From an uncultured Eubacteriales bacterium (GTDB lineage: Bacteria; Bacillota; Clostridia; Oscillospirales; CAG-272), in contig CAKSER010000004.1 in NCBI GenBank assembly GCA_934447715.1, positions 1 to 64,000 on the forward strand: a stretch of 64,000 bases of DNA, written 5' to 3'. The notes under the pieces were generated by a model, which was not told the DNA's origin, did no database searches, and was given only the letters and a program-made list of their open reading frames with translations. Position numbers and translations under genes: made by a program. Each line of letters begins with the position of its first letter. Positions within the stretch are counted from its first letter, which is position 1. Shown piece by piece: positions 43,218 to 51,815 of the stretch.

Positions 43218-43279
43218 CAAAAAAGCCGTTTAAAGCAGCCCTTGTCGGTTTATATAAGACTCATGGTGCTTTAAACGGC
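43218..43279 (-). terminator. Terminator of the pst-phoU operon
   Basis: TGCTTTAAACGGC and GCCGTTTAAAGCA form a 13-bp stem with a long loop (29 bases), followed on the minus strand by TTTTTT. It separates phoU from phoP. Confidence 0.75.
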
Positions 43280-43315
43280 AGAAAATACTGATACGGGCAT
43301 ATCCCGATAGCTTCT

Positions 43316-43957
43316 TTAAATCTCGTGAACACCGGTGACCGAAAATGCCACCCACTGTGCAATATTTACCGCATGGTCTCCGATACGCTCAAAATATTTT
43401 GCAATCATTAGAAGATCGATTGCATATTCCCCGTCCGACGGATTTCCGGTTATCATCGAGATAAGCGTCTGCTTTACTCGTAAAAACGCGTCGTCGACAA
43501 CATCGTCATAGTCCACGACCGACCTTGCAAGAGTAAGATCTCCGCTCACATATGCATCGATACTGTCTGTAACCATCTTGATCGTTGCCTCTGCCATTAC
43601 GCGGATATCGCGGCACTCGTCTCCGGTTCTTCCGTTAAGGAAGGTGATTATCTCTGCAATATCCTCCGCCTGATCTCCTATGCGCTCCATGTCTGTAACC
43701 ATTTTAAGCGCCGCCGAGATTACTCTTAGGTCCTTTGCAACCGGCTGCTGCTGAAGAAGAAGCTTCAGACAAACCGATTCTATCTCTCTTTCCATCTGAT
43801 CAATCTTGCTGCCGTTTTCCTTTGCCTTTGCGGCATCGCTTATATTCCCGTCAAGCAGAGCCTTGACGGAAAGGGCGATTATGCTCTCGCACTCCGCGCC
43901 CATTTCGGTCATCTTTCTGTTTAGTAATTCCAACTGCTCATCGAATCTGCTTCTCAT
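43316..43957 (-). CDS. phoU: Phosphate transport system regulator PhoU
   Basis: A 213-residue all-helical protein made of two three-helix bundles, each with the metal-binding pattern of the family (EKIGDQAEDIAE-like: ERIGDQAEDIAE and ERIGDHAVNIAQW). PhoU links PstSCAB activity to PhoR and keeps the Pho response off when phosphate is plentiful. It is the last gene of the pst unit, downstream of the PLP kinase gene, and a terminator follows. Confidence 0.94.
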   Translation of the reverse strand: MRSRFDEQLELLNRKMTEMGAECESIIALSVKALLDGNISDAAKAKENGSKIDQMEREIESVCLKLLLQQQPVAKDLRVISAALKMVTDMERIGDQAEDIAEIITFLNGRTGDECRDIRVMAEATIKMVTDSIDAYVSGDLTLARSVVDYDDVVDDAFLRVKQTLISMITGNPSDGEYAIDLLMIAKYFERIGDHAVNIAQWVAFSVTGVHEI

Positions 43958-44044
43958 GCTTTTTTCTCCGTTTTCCGCTTTATTTCGATTTACTTTGATT
44001 TACTTTAATATATTTGATTTATTCCGGTCTGCTTTTAAGCCCTC

Positions 44045-44872
44045 TTACAGCCTTTCGATCAGCTTCGGCAGCACCGGCTCGAATTTTACGCCATAGCGGT
44101 GGGTCGGATCCGGAATTGTATTCTTAATGCACTCAAGCGTATAGTCTGCCGCAATAACGGCGGCTTCATACACCGATTTTCCCCTGACATATGCTCCGGT
44201 AAACGCCGATGAATATATATCTCCGGTTCCGTGACAGCCCTCCGACACCTTGTCGTGTCTGTAATAGCTTAATTTTTCTCCGCCCGACACGACAACTCCG
44301 CTATCCCCCGGCTTATATCCGACTCCGGTCAGAACAACAGTAAAATCGCCGTTTTCGTGAAGAGCCGAGATAAGCTCCTTTACATATTTTTCGTCATACT
44401 GCTCCTTATACGGAATTCCGGTAAGAAGACATGCCTCGGTAATATTCGGAAGAATAATGTCGGCATCAAAAGCAAGCTTTTTCATCTCGTTTACAAATTC
44501 ACTTTCAAAGCCGGGATAAAGCTTTCCGTTATCAGCCATTGCCGGATCGACGATTTTCTTCCCGTTTTCGGTCAGCGTGTTTTTTACTATATCCTTTACA
44601 TATTCAATCTGCTTTGCACTTCCGAGATATCCGGTATAGACTGCCGAAAACTTAATCCCTTCCTTTTCCCAGTGTGCAAGTATCTTCGGCATGTCATCCG
44701 TCAGATCCCTGAAAGTGTATCCGGTAAATCCGCCGGTGTGCGTTGAAAGCACCGCGGAGGGAAGGATTGCGGTTTCGATTCCGCAGGCGGAAAGAATCGG
44801 CAAAGCCACCGTAAGAGAGCACTGCCCGACGCAGGAGATATCCTGTATTGTAAGTATACGCTTGTATTCCAT
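44045..44872 (-). CDS. Pyridoxal/pyridoxamine kinase (ribokinase fold)
   Basis: A 275-residue kinase that makes PLP or PMP from the unphosphorylated vitamers and ATP. The N-terminus RILTIQDISCVGQCSLT and STHTGGF match the PdxK/PdxY group. DPAMADNGKLY and the GCHGTGDIYSSAF anion hole with catalytic Asp are intact. The gene sits between pstB (62 bases) and phoU (87 bases) on the same strand, which is unusual and suggests co-expression with phosphate uptake. Confidence 0.87.
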   Translation of the reverse strand: MEYKRILTIQDISCVGQCSLTVALPILSACGIETAILPSAVLSTHTGGFTGYTFRDLTDDMPKILAHWEKEGIKFSAVYTGYLGSAKQIEYVKDIVKNTLTENGKKIVDPAMADNGKLYPGFESEFVNEMKKLAFDADIILPNITEACLLTGIPYKEQYDEKYVKELISALHENGDFTVVLTGVGYKPGDSGVVVSGGEKLSYYRHDKVSEGCHGTGDIYSSAFTGAYVRGKSVYEAAVIAADYTLECIKNTIPDPTHRYGVKFEPVLPKLIERL

Positions 44873-44934
44873 TTCTTTACCTCATATTTTGTGCTGTTTG
44901 GCACTTTTTATATCGTAATCTTTTTGTATTTCTA

Positions 44935-45690
44935 TTATCCGAATCTGCCGGTAATATAGTCCTCCGTGCGTTTATCCTGAGGATATGAGAAGATCTTTTC
45001 GGTGTCGCCGAATTCGATCAGCTCACCGAGAAGGAAGAACGCGGTGCAGTCGGAAATTCTTACAGCCTGCTGCATATTGTGGGTGACGATAATTATCGCA
45101 TATTTGTCCTTTAGCTGCAGGACAAGCTCCTCTATACGGGAGGTGGAGATCGGGTCGAGAGCCGATGTCGGCTCATCCATCAAAAGCACCTTCGGCTTGA
45201 CCGCGAGTGCACGGGCAATGCAGAGCCGCTGCTGCTGACCGCCGGAAAGACCGAGCGCGTTCTTTTTCAGTCTGTCCTTTACCTCGTCCCAGATCGCGGC
45301 TCCGCGAAGAGATTCCTCGACAATCTCATCAAGCTTTGCCCTGTTTGTTATTCCGTGGGTTCTCGGTCCGTAGGCGATATTGTCGTATATGCTCATCGGG
45401 AACGGATTCGGCTTCTGGAACACCATTCCGACATCCCTGCGGAGCTCGTTTACATCCACGTCCTTGTCGAAAATGTTCTTGCCGTTATAGCAGACATCTC
45501 CTGTGATTTTTACGGTCGGAACAAGATCGTTCATACGGTTGAGCGTCTTTAAAAATGTCGATTTCCCACATCCCGAGGGCCCTATCAGCGCGGTTATGCT
45601 GTTATCCGGTATTCCGATGTTTATATCCTTTAACGCGTGTGTTTCTCCGTACCACAGATTCAGCTTACTTGCCGTAATTATTTCGTTCAT
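44935..45690 (-). CDS. pstB: Phosphate ABC transporter ATP-binding protein PstB
   Basis: ATG 45690 has GGAG seven bases before it; a longer upstream reading overlaps pstA out of phase. The 251-residue ATPase has Walker A GPSGCGKST, the Q-loop region VFQKPNPFPMSIYDN that is diagnostic of PstB, the signature LSGGQQQR, Walker B VLLMDEPTSALD and the switch His in VTHNM. It overlaps pstA by four bases and powers PstCA. Confidence 0.95.
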   Translation of the reverse strand: MNEIITASKLNLWYGETHALKDINIGIPDNSITALIGPSGCGKSTFLKTLNRMNDLVPTVKITGDVCYNGKNIFDKDVDVNELRRDVGMVFQKPNPFPMSIYDNIAYGPRTHGITNRAKLDEIVEESLRGAAIWDEVKDRLKKNALGLSGGQQQRLCIARALAVKPKVLLMDEPTSALDPISTSRIEELVLQLKDKYAIIIVTHNMQQAVRISDCTAFFLLGELIEFGDTEKIFSYPQDKRTEDYITGRFG

Positions 45691-46529
45691 ACATTTCTCC
45701 TTTTTGCAAAGTGTTTTCCGACCAGCGCCGCCAAAAGATTGATAAGCAGCGTGAGCACCATGAGTATTGCGGCGATCGCAAATGCGACTCCGAATTCTCC
45801 CTCTTCCTTTGCATATACATAAAGAGCCACCGTAAGAGTTGCTCCCGGGCTTACAAGCCCTGTTACAATTCCGTTTATTACATGTGCAAAGCCGGCAGTG
45901 AACAGCAGCGCAGCCGACTCGCCTAAAATTCTTCCGACAGAGAGAATACAGCCGGTAACAACACCGTCGATGCATCCGGGCAGAACAACCGTGCGAATTA
46001 CGCGCCACTTCCCGGCACCGAGCCCGAACGCGCCCTCTCTGTAGCTCTGCGGCACCGTTTTAAGGCTCTCCTGAGTCGTTCTCATTACGGTCGGCAGATT
46101 CATAATTACAAGTGTAAGGGCTCCTGCAAGAAGGCTTGTTCCGAAATTGTTTGAAAACAGGAGCATTCCGGCAAGACCGTAGATTATCGAGGGGATTCCG
46201 GAAAGCGTCTCCGCCGCATATTCGATTACGGCTACGACCTTCTTGTTTTTTGCATATTCCGTAAGATAGATTGCCGCTCCCACACCGAGCGGAAGAACGA
46301 TAATCAGGGTGGCAAGGACGATATATACCGTGTTTAAAATATCCGGGAGTATTCCGACCCTTCCCATAATAACGCTCGGCTTTGTCGTGAGGAACTCAAG
46401 GGAAATGTTCGGCACGCCCTTTATAAACACATAAAGGAGCATGAACAGCAGCAGCGCTACCGTAATAAAGGCGCACACATACATTGCACCGCGCATTATG
46501 ATCCCGTAAAGCTTTCTTTTTCTGCTCAT
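45687..46529 (-). CDS. pstA: Phosphate ABC transporter permease PstA
   Basis: A 280-residue permease with six membrane helices. The EAA-type loop (REGAFGLGAGKWRVIRTVVLPG) that contacts PstB is clear at about 160-185. It overlaps pstB by four bases and starts six bases after pstC, as expected for a coupled operon. It forms the membrane channel with PstC. Confidence 0.94.
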   Translation of the reverse strand: MSRKRKLYGIIMRGAMYVCAFITVALLLFMLLYVFIKGVPNISLEFLTTKPSVIMGRVGILPDILNTVYIVLATLIIVLPLGVGAAIYLTEYAKNKKVVAVIEYAAETLSGIPSIIYGLAGMLLFSNNFGTSLLAGALTLVIMNLPTVMRTTQESLKTVPQSYREGAFGLGAGKWRVIRTVVLPGCIDGVVTGCILSVGRILGESAALLFTAGFAHVINGIVTGLVSPGATLTVALYVYAKEEGEFGVAFAIAAILMVLTLLINLLAALVGKHFAKRRNV

Positions 46530-46535
46530 CTGATT

Positions 46536-47459
46536 TTACCTCTTAATTTTCTTACCCTTCCTTGCCGCATCCTTGTCGCGCTTTAAAATAAAGTTCAGCG
46601 TCGCGTTTATAAGCATGATGAAAAGGAAGAGCACAAGTGCGATCGAAAACAGCGCGTTTCTCTGCAGGCTGCCGGGGCTTGAATATGCCATTTCGCTTGC
46701 GACCGCCGTTGTAAGGAAGCGGACGCTCTGAAAGAGCGAGGGCATGTTTGAAACATTTCCGGCGACCATCATAACCGCCATTGCCTCTCCGATCGCTCTG
46801 CCGACTCCAAGCACAACCGCCGCAGCGATTCCACTTTTTGCCGCAGGAACCGATACTCTGAAGTAGGTCTCAATCGGCGTTGCACCGAGCGCAAGCGATG
46901 CGTCCTCGTACTCCTTCGGAACCGAATCAAGAGCCGTTACAGACACCTTGATAATGCTCGGCAGGATCATTATTGCAAGCACAATGATCGCCGCAAGAAG
47001 GCTTGCTCCGTCCGGAATGTTGAAGATTTTTCTGATTCCCGGCACAAGGACAAGCATTCCGACAAGTCCGTACACAACCGAAGGGATTCCTGCAAGCAGG
47101 TTGACCGCCGTCTCGATTACGGCTCTTACCCTCTTTTTCGCAATCTTCGAAAGATAAACCGCAGTAAAGAATCCGATCGGAACACCGACAACTATCGCGC
47201 CTGCCGTTCCGTATATGCTTGTGAGTATAAAGGGCAGGATTCCGAATTTCGGCTCCTTTGCTGTCGACGCCCATTCCTTTCCGAAAAGGAAGTTGAAAAG
47301 CCCGATCTCCTTTATCGCCGGCAGTCCGGAAATGACAAGATAAACCGTAATCAGAAGAACACATCCTACGGTTATCAGTCCAAGCAGAAGAAATATTCCG
47401 TGAATTATATTTTCAAGCAGTCTTTTTTTCTTTATATTCGACACATTCGACATATTCAA
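46536..47459 (-). CDS. pstC: Phosphate ABC transporter permease PstC
   Basis: A 307-residue permease with six membrane helices, the first at about 17-42. The conserved coupling loop YEDASLALGATPIETYFRV lies near 190-210, and GIPSVVYGLVG is typical of Pst permeases. The start is either TTG 47459 or ATG 47453, both behind the same GAGG. A stem-loop separates it from pstS. Confidence 0.94.
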   Translation of the reverse strand: MNMSNVSNIKKKRLLENIIHGIFLLLGLITVGCVLLITVYLVISGLPAIKEIGLFNFLFGKEWASTAKEPKFGILPFILTSIYGTAGAIVVGVPIGFFTAVYLSKIAKKRVRAVIETAVNLLAGIPSVVYGLVGMLVLVPGIRKIFNIPDGASLLAAIIVLAIMILPSIIKVSVTALDSVPKEYEDASLALGATPIETYFRVSVPAAKSGIAAAVVLGVGRAIGEAMAVMMVAGNVSNMPSLFQSVRFLTTAVASEMAYSSPGSLQRNALFSIALVLFLFIMLINATLNFILKRDKDAARKGKKIKR

Positions 47460-47517
47460 TATTTCCTCTTTAATAATATGTCCGGATCCGATATTTCAAA
47501 TCCGGTTTTTTAAAGCT

Positions 47518-47545
47518 CAAGCGGCGGCATGGCAACCGCCGCTTG
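47518..47545 (-). terminator. Stem-loop between pstS and pstC
   Basis: CAAGCGGCGG and CCGCCGCTTG form a 10-bp GC-rich stem with an eight-base loop. The tract after it (AGCTTTAAAAAA) is weak in T, so it may be a partial terminator or an mRNA-stabilising end that keeps pstS expression above that of pstCAB. Confidence 0.6.
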
Positions 47546-47560
47546 ATTTTTCGGTTTTTC

Positions 47561-48361
47561 TTATTTTACCGGTACTGCGCCTGCTGCGCTGATTACGCTG
47601 TTTGCCTTATCGGAGGTGATATAGTCGAAGAACTGCTTTGCGCTGTCCGAAAGGGTCTTATCTTTTTTGGTTACGAGGACGAACGGACGCTGTACAACAT
47701 AGCTTCTGTCGTTGACGGTTTCCTCTGTCGGGGTTACACCGTTTATCTTGAGCGCCTTTACGTTATCCTTTATCGATGCAAGCGAGGCATATCCGATTGC
47801 GTTCTGGTTGCCTGCAACGGTTGTTATTACGTCTCCTGTTGCTGTAAGCTCCTGACGGTATTTGCACTTGCCGTCTGTTCCGGTGATTGTCTCAAAGCCG
47901 TCTCTTGTTCCGCTTCCTGCCTCACGGCCGATGAGCACGATCTCGCTGTCGCTTCCGCCGACCTCGCTCCAGTTTGTAATTTCACCTGTGTAGATCTTTG
48001 CAACCTGCTCGAGTGTAAGATCGCTTACTGCGTTATCGGGATGTACGATGATTGCGATTCCGTCAAGAGCAAGGATTGTTTCCTCAAGGCCGCTTGCCTT
48101 TTCCTCATCCTTAAGCGCTCTGCTCGAAAGACCGATGTCGCATCTGCCCTCCTGGACTGCCTGGATTCCGGCACCGGAGCCTGTTGCGTTATATGTTACC
48201 TTTATACCTGTGTCCGCTTCAAATGTTTCGCTCAATGCACCGATTACCTTGCTCATCGATGTTGATCCGTCGGTTGATACCGCCTGCTTTTCCTTCTTGC
48301 ATCCGGTAAGCACCGTAACGAGCATTAATGCTGCAACTACAAGACTTAATACCTTTTTCAT
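47561..48361 (-). CDS. pstS: Phosphate-binding lipoprotein PstS
   Basis: ATG 48361 has GGAG eight bases before it. The 266-residue protein has a lipoprotein signal peptide with lipobox LTGC, so it is anchored outside the cell membrane. Phosphate-contacting motifs are present: DGSTSMSKV, TYNATGSGAGIQ, DIGLSSR and GREAGSGTRDGFE. It delivers phosphate to PstCAB. A PHO box lies 89 bases upstream. Confidence 0.94.
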   Translation of the reverse strand: MKKVLSLVVAALMLVTVLTGCKKEKQAVSTDGSTSMSKVIGALSETFEADTGIKVTYNATGSGAGIQAVQEGRCDIGLSSRALKDEEKASGLEETILALDGIAIIVHPDNAVSDLTLEQVAKIYTGEITNWSEVGGSDSEIVLIGREAGSGTRDGFETITGTDGKCKYRQELTATGDVITTVAGNQNAIGYASLASIKDNVKALKINGVTPTEETVNDRSYVVQRPFVLVTKKDKTLSDSAKQFFDYITSDKANSVISAAGAVPVK

Positions 48362-48449
48362 AAATTTTTCTCCTTTTAAATTAGTTTTATTTCTTTCCTG
48401 ATCACACCCATATTGTAAGCACAAATCGTAAACTTTATTATCGCGCGAG

Positions 48450-48466
48450 TGTAAAATCAAGGTAAA
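48450..48466 (-). promoter_or_regulatory. PHO box upstream of pstS
   Basis: On the minus strand TTTACCTTGATTTTACA has two TTTACA-type repeats 11 bases apart, sharing the GATTTTACA half with the other two boxes of the cluster. Confidence 0.75.
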
Positions 48467-48602
48467 ATAATGCGCTGAATATTACGAATTTAACGCGCGG
48501 CATTTTACATGTTTTTTGTAAAGTAATACGGCTTACATTTTACAATCCGCATTTTACATTTCAAATCAAACCGGGCGCACCCTGCATCGGCATTTTGCGC
48601 AA

Positions 48603-48634
48603 CAAAAAACGGCAGGAGGAACTTCCTTCTGCCG
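48603..48634 (-). terminator. Terminator of the Cys-rich protein gene
   Basis: CGGCAG and CTGCCG close a stem with an inner AGGAA/TTCCT helix, followed by TTTTTT on the minus strand. Confidence 0.85.
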
Positions 48635-48739
48635 CAAATATTTGATTTTTAAAGCCGTGTAAAACGCTCATACCGCCGCAAGCCGACAGCTTATTGTACA
48701 GCGCCGTGCATAACGCGCTTGAAAGGCCGGATTAAGCCG

Positions 48740-48964
48740 TCAAAGGATAAAGTCCTCGGCATTCAGTTCCGGAAGCGGAGGAAGCGCGCGAGGCTTGCGC
48801 TTTAACGGATCGTATACAAATTTTCTGCACTTATATTCGCAGCTGACTATCCCCTTTTTTGCACAGAGGACATTTCCCTCGTCACTTATAATTGTTGCAC
48901 TCTCGCAATAGCCGCAGCACCGTGGGATATCCGGCAGGCTTTCATCCTTCTTTTTAAACAGCAT
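48740..48964 (-). CDS. Small Cys-rich protein, possible zinc ribbon
   Basis: A 74-residue protein with CCGYC, then a single Cys at VLCAKKG and CEYKCRKF, giving enough cysteines for a zinc or iron site of ribbon type. The tail PPLPELNAEDFIL is acidic and proline-rich. It resembles short conserved clostridial proteins of unknown role. It has its own terminator and lies 100 bases from ylbJ on the same strand. Confidence 0.65.
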   Translation of the reverse strand: MLFKKKDESLPDIPRCCGYCESATIISDEGNVLCAKKGIVSCEYKCRKFVYDPLKRKPRALPPLPELNAEDFIL

Positions 48965-49064
48965 TTATATTTATGCTCCCGTTTTCATAGTCCTTTTGAT
49001 ATTTTATAACAGTATACTACATTTTTTTTGGTATTTCCACTGTTTTTTAAAAAAATCTCCGCAA

Positions 49065-50180
49065 TTATATAAGACCTCGGCAGCAAAACGCAAGAAGAAC
49101 ACATAAAAAAGATGAAATTACCCTTGCGATACAGTATTTTTTCAAATTAAGCTCTCCCCCGATCACCGAGCTGATCTGCATAAGGACCGACAGTCCGGAA
49201 AAGCCGACCGCAAAGGCAATAAGCAGAACCGCCTCTTCTCCTTTAAAGAGCAACGAGGCTGCTCCTATTCCCGTCGTTATCTCAAACACCGAGCAAAGAA
49301 GAACCCGGAGCGCCGCCGGAACAAAATCACACGAAAGCAGAAATCCGGACAGAACCGAAAAGAAGACAACCGAGCCGCATATAGGTATCAGCGCTCTTGA
49401 CGCATCGGATACCGCATCCGAAAGCTCCGAAAGTGAAAAATGCCCGGTCTTTTCCTCCTCCAAAGCCTCACACGGTTTTCCGCATGTCTTTTTTTCCGGC
49501 GCTTCCGGGCTTTTTTTACGGTTTTCTTTTAAAGCCTCCGATGCCTTTGGGCAAAGCAGAAATCCCGTAAAAAAGGAGGACACGAGCTGAATTATGTAAA
49601 GAAGCGCCCCGATATCGGCTCTTGAAAGCATCGTGGCACCTACCCCGGCTATAAGAAAGGCAGGGCTTGCATTGTTTGAAAAGGCAATGACCGTTTCCGC
49701 CTCCTCCTTTGAAATCCGTCCGGCACGGTACAGCTCGGATGCTGTTTTTGCGCCGGTCGGAAATCCGCACACCGCCCCTAAAATTATCGGCACGGCACAG
49801 CCTCCGCTAAGATGAAAAAGCCTTTCTGTTATTTTTCCGAACACTTTCCCGAGAAGAATATCGATTTTCAGGCAAACCAAAATTTGGTTGATAACAAGGA
49901 AAGGAAAAACAGCCGGGATAACCGACTTTACGCAAAGAAAAAGCCCGTCGCGCACAAATGAGGTTGTTTTTTTCGGGAAAACAAGAAAAAGCAGAACCGC
50001 AAGCAGGAAAATAGCAAGCATCACGGCAGTTTTTGCGCGGCTTTTGCTACTTTTTGCCGTGCTTTTCGCACTTGCTGTACTCTCCGCACACTCCCTGCCA
50101 TCCCCTCTCTTTCTGATTTTGCTGCCCCGAAAGCAGGCTGCCGGTCTTTCTTTTTCGGCTGTGGAATTAATAGCCCTCAC
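49065..50180 (-). CDS. ylbJ: Sporulation integral membrane protein YlbJ
   Basis: A polytopic membrane protein of up to 371 residues. After a basic Ser/Ala-rich N-terminus it has about eight membrane helices. PAVFPFLVINQIL, GAVCGFPTGAKTASELY and FSNNASPAFLI are characteristic of YlbJ, a nucleoside-transporter-like protein needed for spore cortex formation in Bacillus. A hydrophilic loop of about 50 residues near position 230 is long for the family. The start is uncertain: GTG 50180 has no well-placed ribosome binding site. Confidence 0.88.
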   Translation of the reverse strand: MRAINSTAEKERPAACFRGSKIRKRGDGRECAESTASAKSTAKSSKSRAKTAVMLAIFLLAVLLFLVFPKKTTSFVRDGLFLCVKSVIPAVFPFLVINQILVCLKIDILLGKVFGKITERLFHLSGGCAVPIILGAVCGFPTGAKTASELYRAGRISKEEAETVIAFSNNASPAFLIAGVGATMLSRADIGALLYIIQLVSSFFTGFLLCPKASEALKENRKKSPEAPEKKTCGKPCEALEEEKTGHFSLSELSDAVSDASRALIPICGSVVFFSVLSGFLLSCDFVPAALRVLLCSVFEITTGIGAASLLFKGEEAVLLIAFAVGFSGLSVLMQISSVIGGELNLKKYCIARVISSFLCVLLAFCCRGLI

Positions 50181-50239
50181 CTCGCATAAAATTTATTATC
50201 ACTGTAAACTAATATGAAAAAAACGGGGTGAGTATTCGT

Positions 50240-50554
50240 TTGTCAAGGCTGAAAAACAAAATTGCACGGGCTGCAGCAAGAGCGATCGATTTTCCGCAGT
50301 CCGCGTTTGGATGCAGCTCCTCGTTTTCCTGCGACGGCGACAGCATGATGATGATTGAAGGCTGCAGGTCAATTCTTAACTACCGACAGGATTGCATCCT
50401 GCTGCAGCTGTGCGACCGGAGGCTTAAAATCGGCGGAGAGGAGCTGATTTTAAAGACCTATTACAAAAGCAGCATATCGGTTTGCGGAAGGATCAGATCA
50501 ATAGAGCTTATATCGCAGGGCAAAGCGGAGGATACCGAAAATGCTGATTTTTAA
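50240..50554 (+). CDS. yqfC: Sporulation protein YqfC
   Basis: TTG 50240 is chosen because GGGGTGAG lies seven bases upstream; a GTG at 50228 overlaps that site. The roughly 104-residue protein is a short, beta-rich cytosolic protein (SILNYRQDCILLQLCDRRLKIGGEEL with alternating hydrophobics). The family is induced by sigma-E in the mother cell and is always encoded before yqfD, as here, overlapping it by 14 bases. The molecular role is unknown. Confidence 0.82.
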   Translation: MSRLKNKIARAAARAIDFPQSAFGCSSSFSCDGDSMMMIEGCRSILNYRQDCILLQLCDRRLKIGGEELILKTYYKSSISVCGRIRSIELISQGKAEDTENADF

Positions 50555-51815
50555 ATTCATCAACTTCATCATGGGCTACTGTAAGGTCGATTGCGCGCCT
50601 CATTTTGCAAAGCAGGCGCTTAATCTCATGCTGCAGAACGAGATCGACTACTGGGACATGAAAAGAAGCGAAAGCGGCGGTCTTGAATTCTTCATTTTAA
50701 ATCGGGAGCTCAAGCGTCTGCTTTCTGCTGCCGGAAACGGTGCAGCCTGCTTTAAAAAAATCGATGAAAAGGGGCTTTTCAGCATTCTTAAAAGATACAG
50801 AAAAAGGATCGGAATTCCGATCGGGCTCTGTATTTTTACGGCAATCCTCTGGTCGTCGACGCTTTTTGTCTGGGACATACGCGTTTCGGGAAACAGGACG
50901 GTTACCGACTCCGAAATTGTAAAGAAGCTCGATTCGCTCGGCTGCTCAATCGGCTCATTTATTCCCGACATCAATTTCTATTCACTCTGCAACAGATATG
51001 TAATGGAAAACCAAAATATTGCCTGGATAGCGGTCAACATCGACGGAACGACGGCAGAGGTTCGTGTTATCGAGGCTGACATTCCGGAAAGTGAGGAGGA
51101 AAACCACGGCACCCCGACAAATATCGTCGCCGCAAGAGACGGATTTATTGTTAGGATCGAGCTTGAGGAGGGAATGGCTGTTGTAAAGCAGGGGCAGACG
51201 GTGAAGGAAGGAGAGCTTCTTGTAAGCGGAATAAATGATGTCGAATATTACAGCAGGAAATTCAAGCTTGTCCATTCAAAAGCAAGGGTCATGGCAGAAA
51301 CGCATCGCACGCTTGAAATTTCGGTTCCGCTTGTAACAGAACAAAAGGCTGCGACAGGCAGAAGCTTTGAAGAAAAAGCTGTCAGGGTTTTCGGAAAAAC
51401 AATTAATATAGGAGAAAAAGTTTCCGAAAACAGTAGCATTTTAAAGGATAACTGTGATATAATAGAAAATGAGAAAAGAGTGATTCTGTTTGAAAATGAT
51501 CTGAAGCTTTTCGGAAAGCCGGTAATCAGCAGCATAACTCTTCCGATTTATGTTCTTTCTTCATCATATAACGAATTCGAAAGCAAAGAGAAGATCATAA
51601 CAAAGGAGGAGGCTGAGGCAATCTGCTATAAGCTTCTTGCAAACAAAATGAAAGACGAGCTCGGCGATGCGGAAATACTTACAAGAGATGTAAAGGTCTT
51701 TTACGATACCGACGAAAACGGAGCGGAATCGGTAAGGCTTGTCTGCGAGCTTGATCTTATAGAGGATATTGCAAAGCAATCTGTAATTGGAATTAAAGGA
51801 TCGCAAAATGATTGA
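50541..51815 (+). CDS. yqfD: Sporulation protein YqfD
   Basis: A 424-residue membrane protein of the spore engulfment/cortex pathway. A cytoplasmic N-terminal part (about 1-85) precedes one membrane helix (about 95-112). A large extracytoplasmic region follows, beginning with a POTRA-like segment VSGNRTVTDSEIVKKL and then NIVAARDGFIVRIELEEGMAVVKQG-type beta folds. GGAGG nine bases before the ATG fixes the start. It overlaps yqfC and phoH (by 8 bases), so the four-gene run is translationally coupled. Confidence 0.9.
   Translation: MLIFKFINFIMGYCKVDCAPHFAKQALNLMLQNEIDYWDMKRSESGGLEFFILNRELKRLLSAAGNGAACFKKIDEKGLFSILKRYRKRIGIPIGLCIFTAILWSSTLFVWDIRVSGNRTVTDSEIVKKLDSLGCSIGSFIPDINFYSLCNRYVMENQNIAWIAVNIDGTTAEVRVIEADIPESEEENHGTPTNIVAARDGFIVRIELEEGMAVVKQGQTVKEGELLVSGINDVEYYSRKFKLVHSKARVMAETHRTLEISVPLVTEQKAATGRSFEEKAVRVFGKTINIGEKVSENSSILKDNCDIIENEKRVILFENDLKLFGKPVISSITLPIYVLSSSYNEFESKEKIITKEEAEAICYKLLANKMKDELGDAEILTRDVKVFYDTDENGAESVRLVCELDLIEDIAKQSVIGIKGSQND

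Larger units (their letters stand above)
42999..43315. other. 317-base region between phoU and phoP
   Basis: It contains the phoP PHO box, a second pair of PHO half-sites in the opposite orientation (TTACAT at 43087-43092 and 43098-43103, also 11 bases apart) and the phoU terminator. No gene is seen. Confidence 0.6.
48362..48739. other. 378-base region upstream of pstS
   Basis: It holds the pstS PHO box, several further TTTACA-like half-sites on the plus strand (near 48504, 48539 and 48553) and the terminator of the Cys-rich protein gene at 48603-48634. No gene is seen. Confidence 0.6.
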
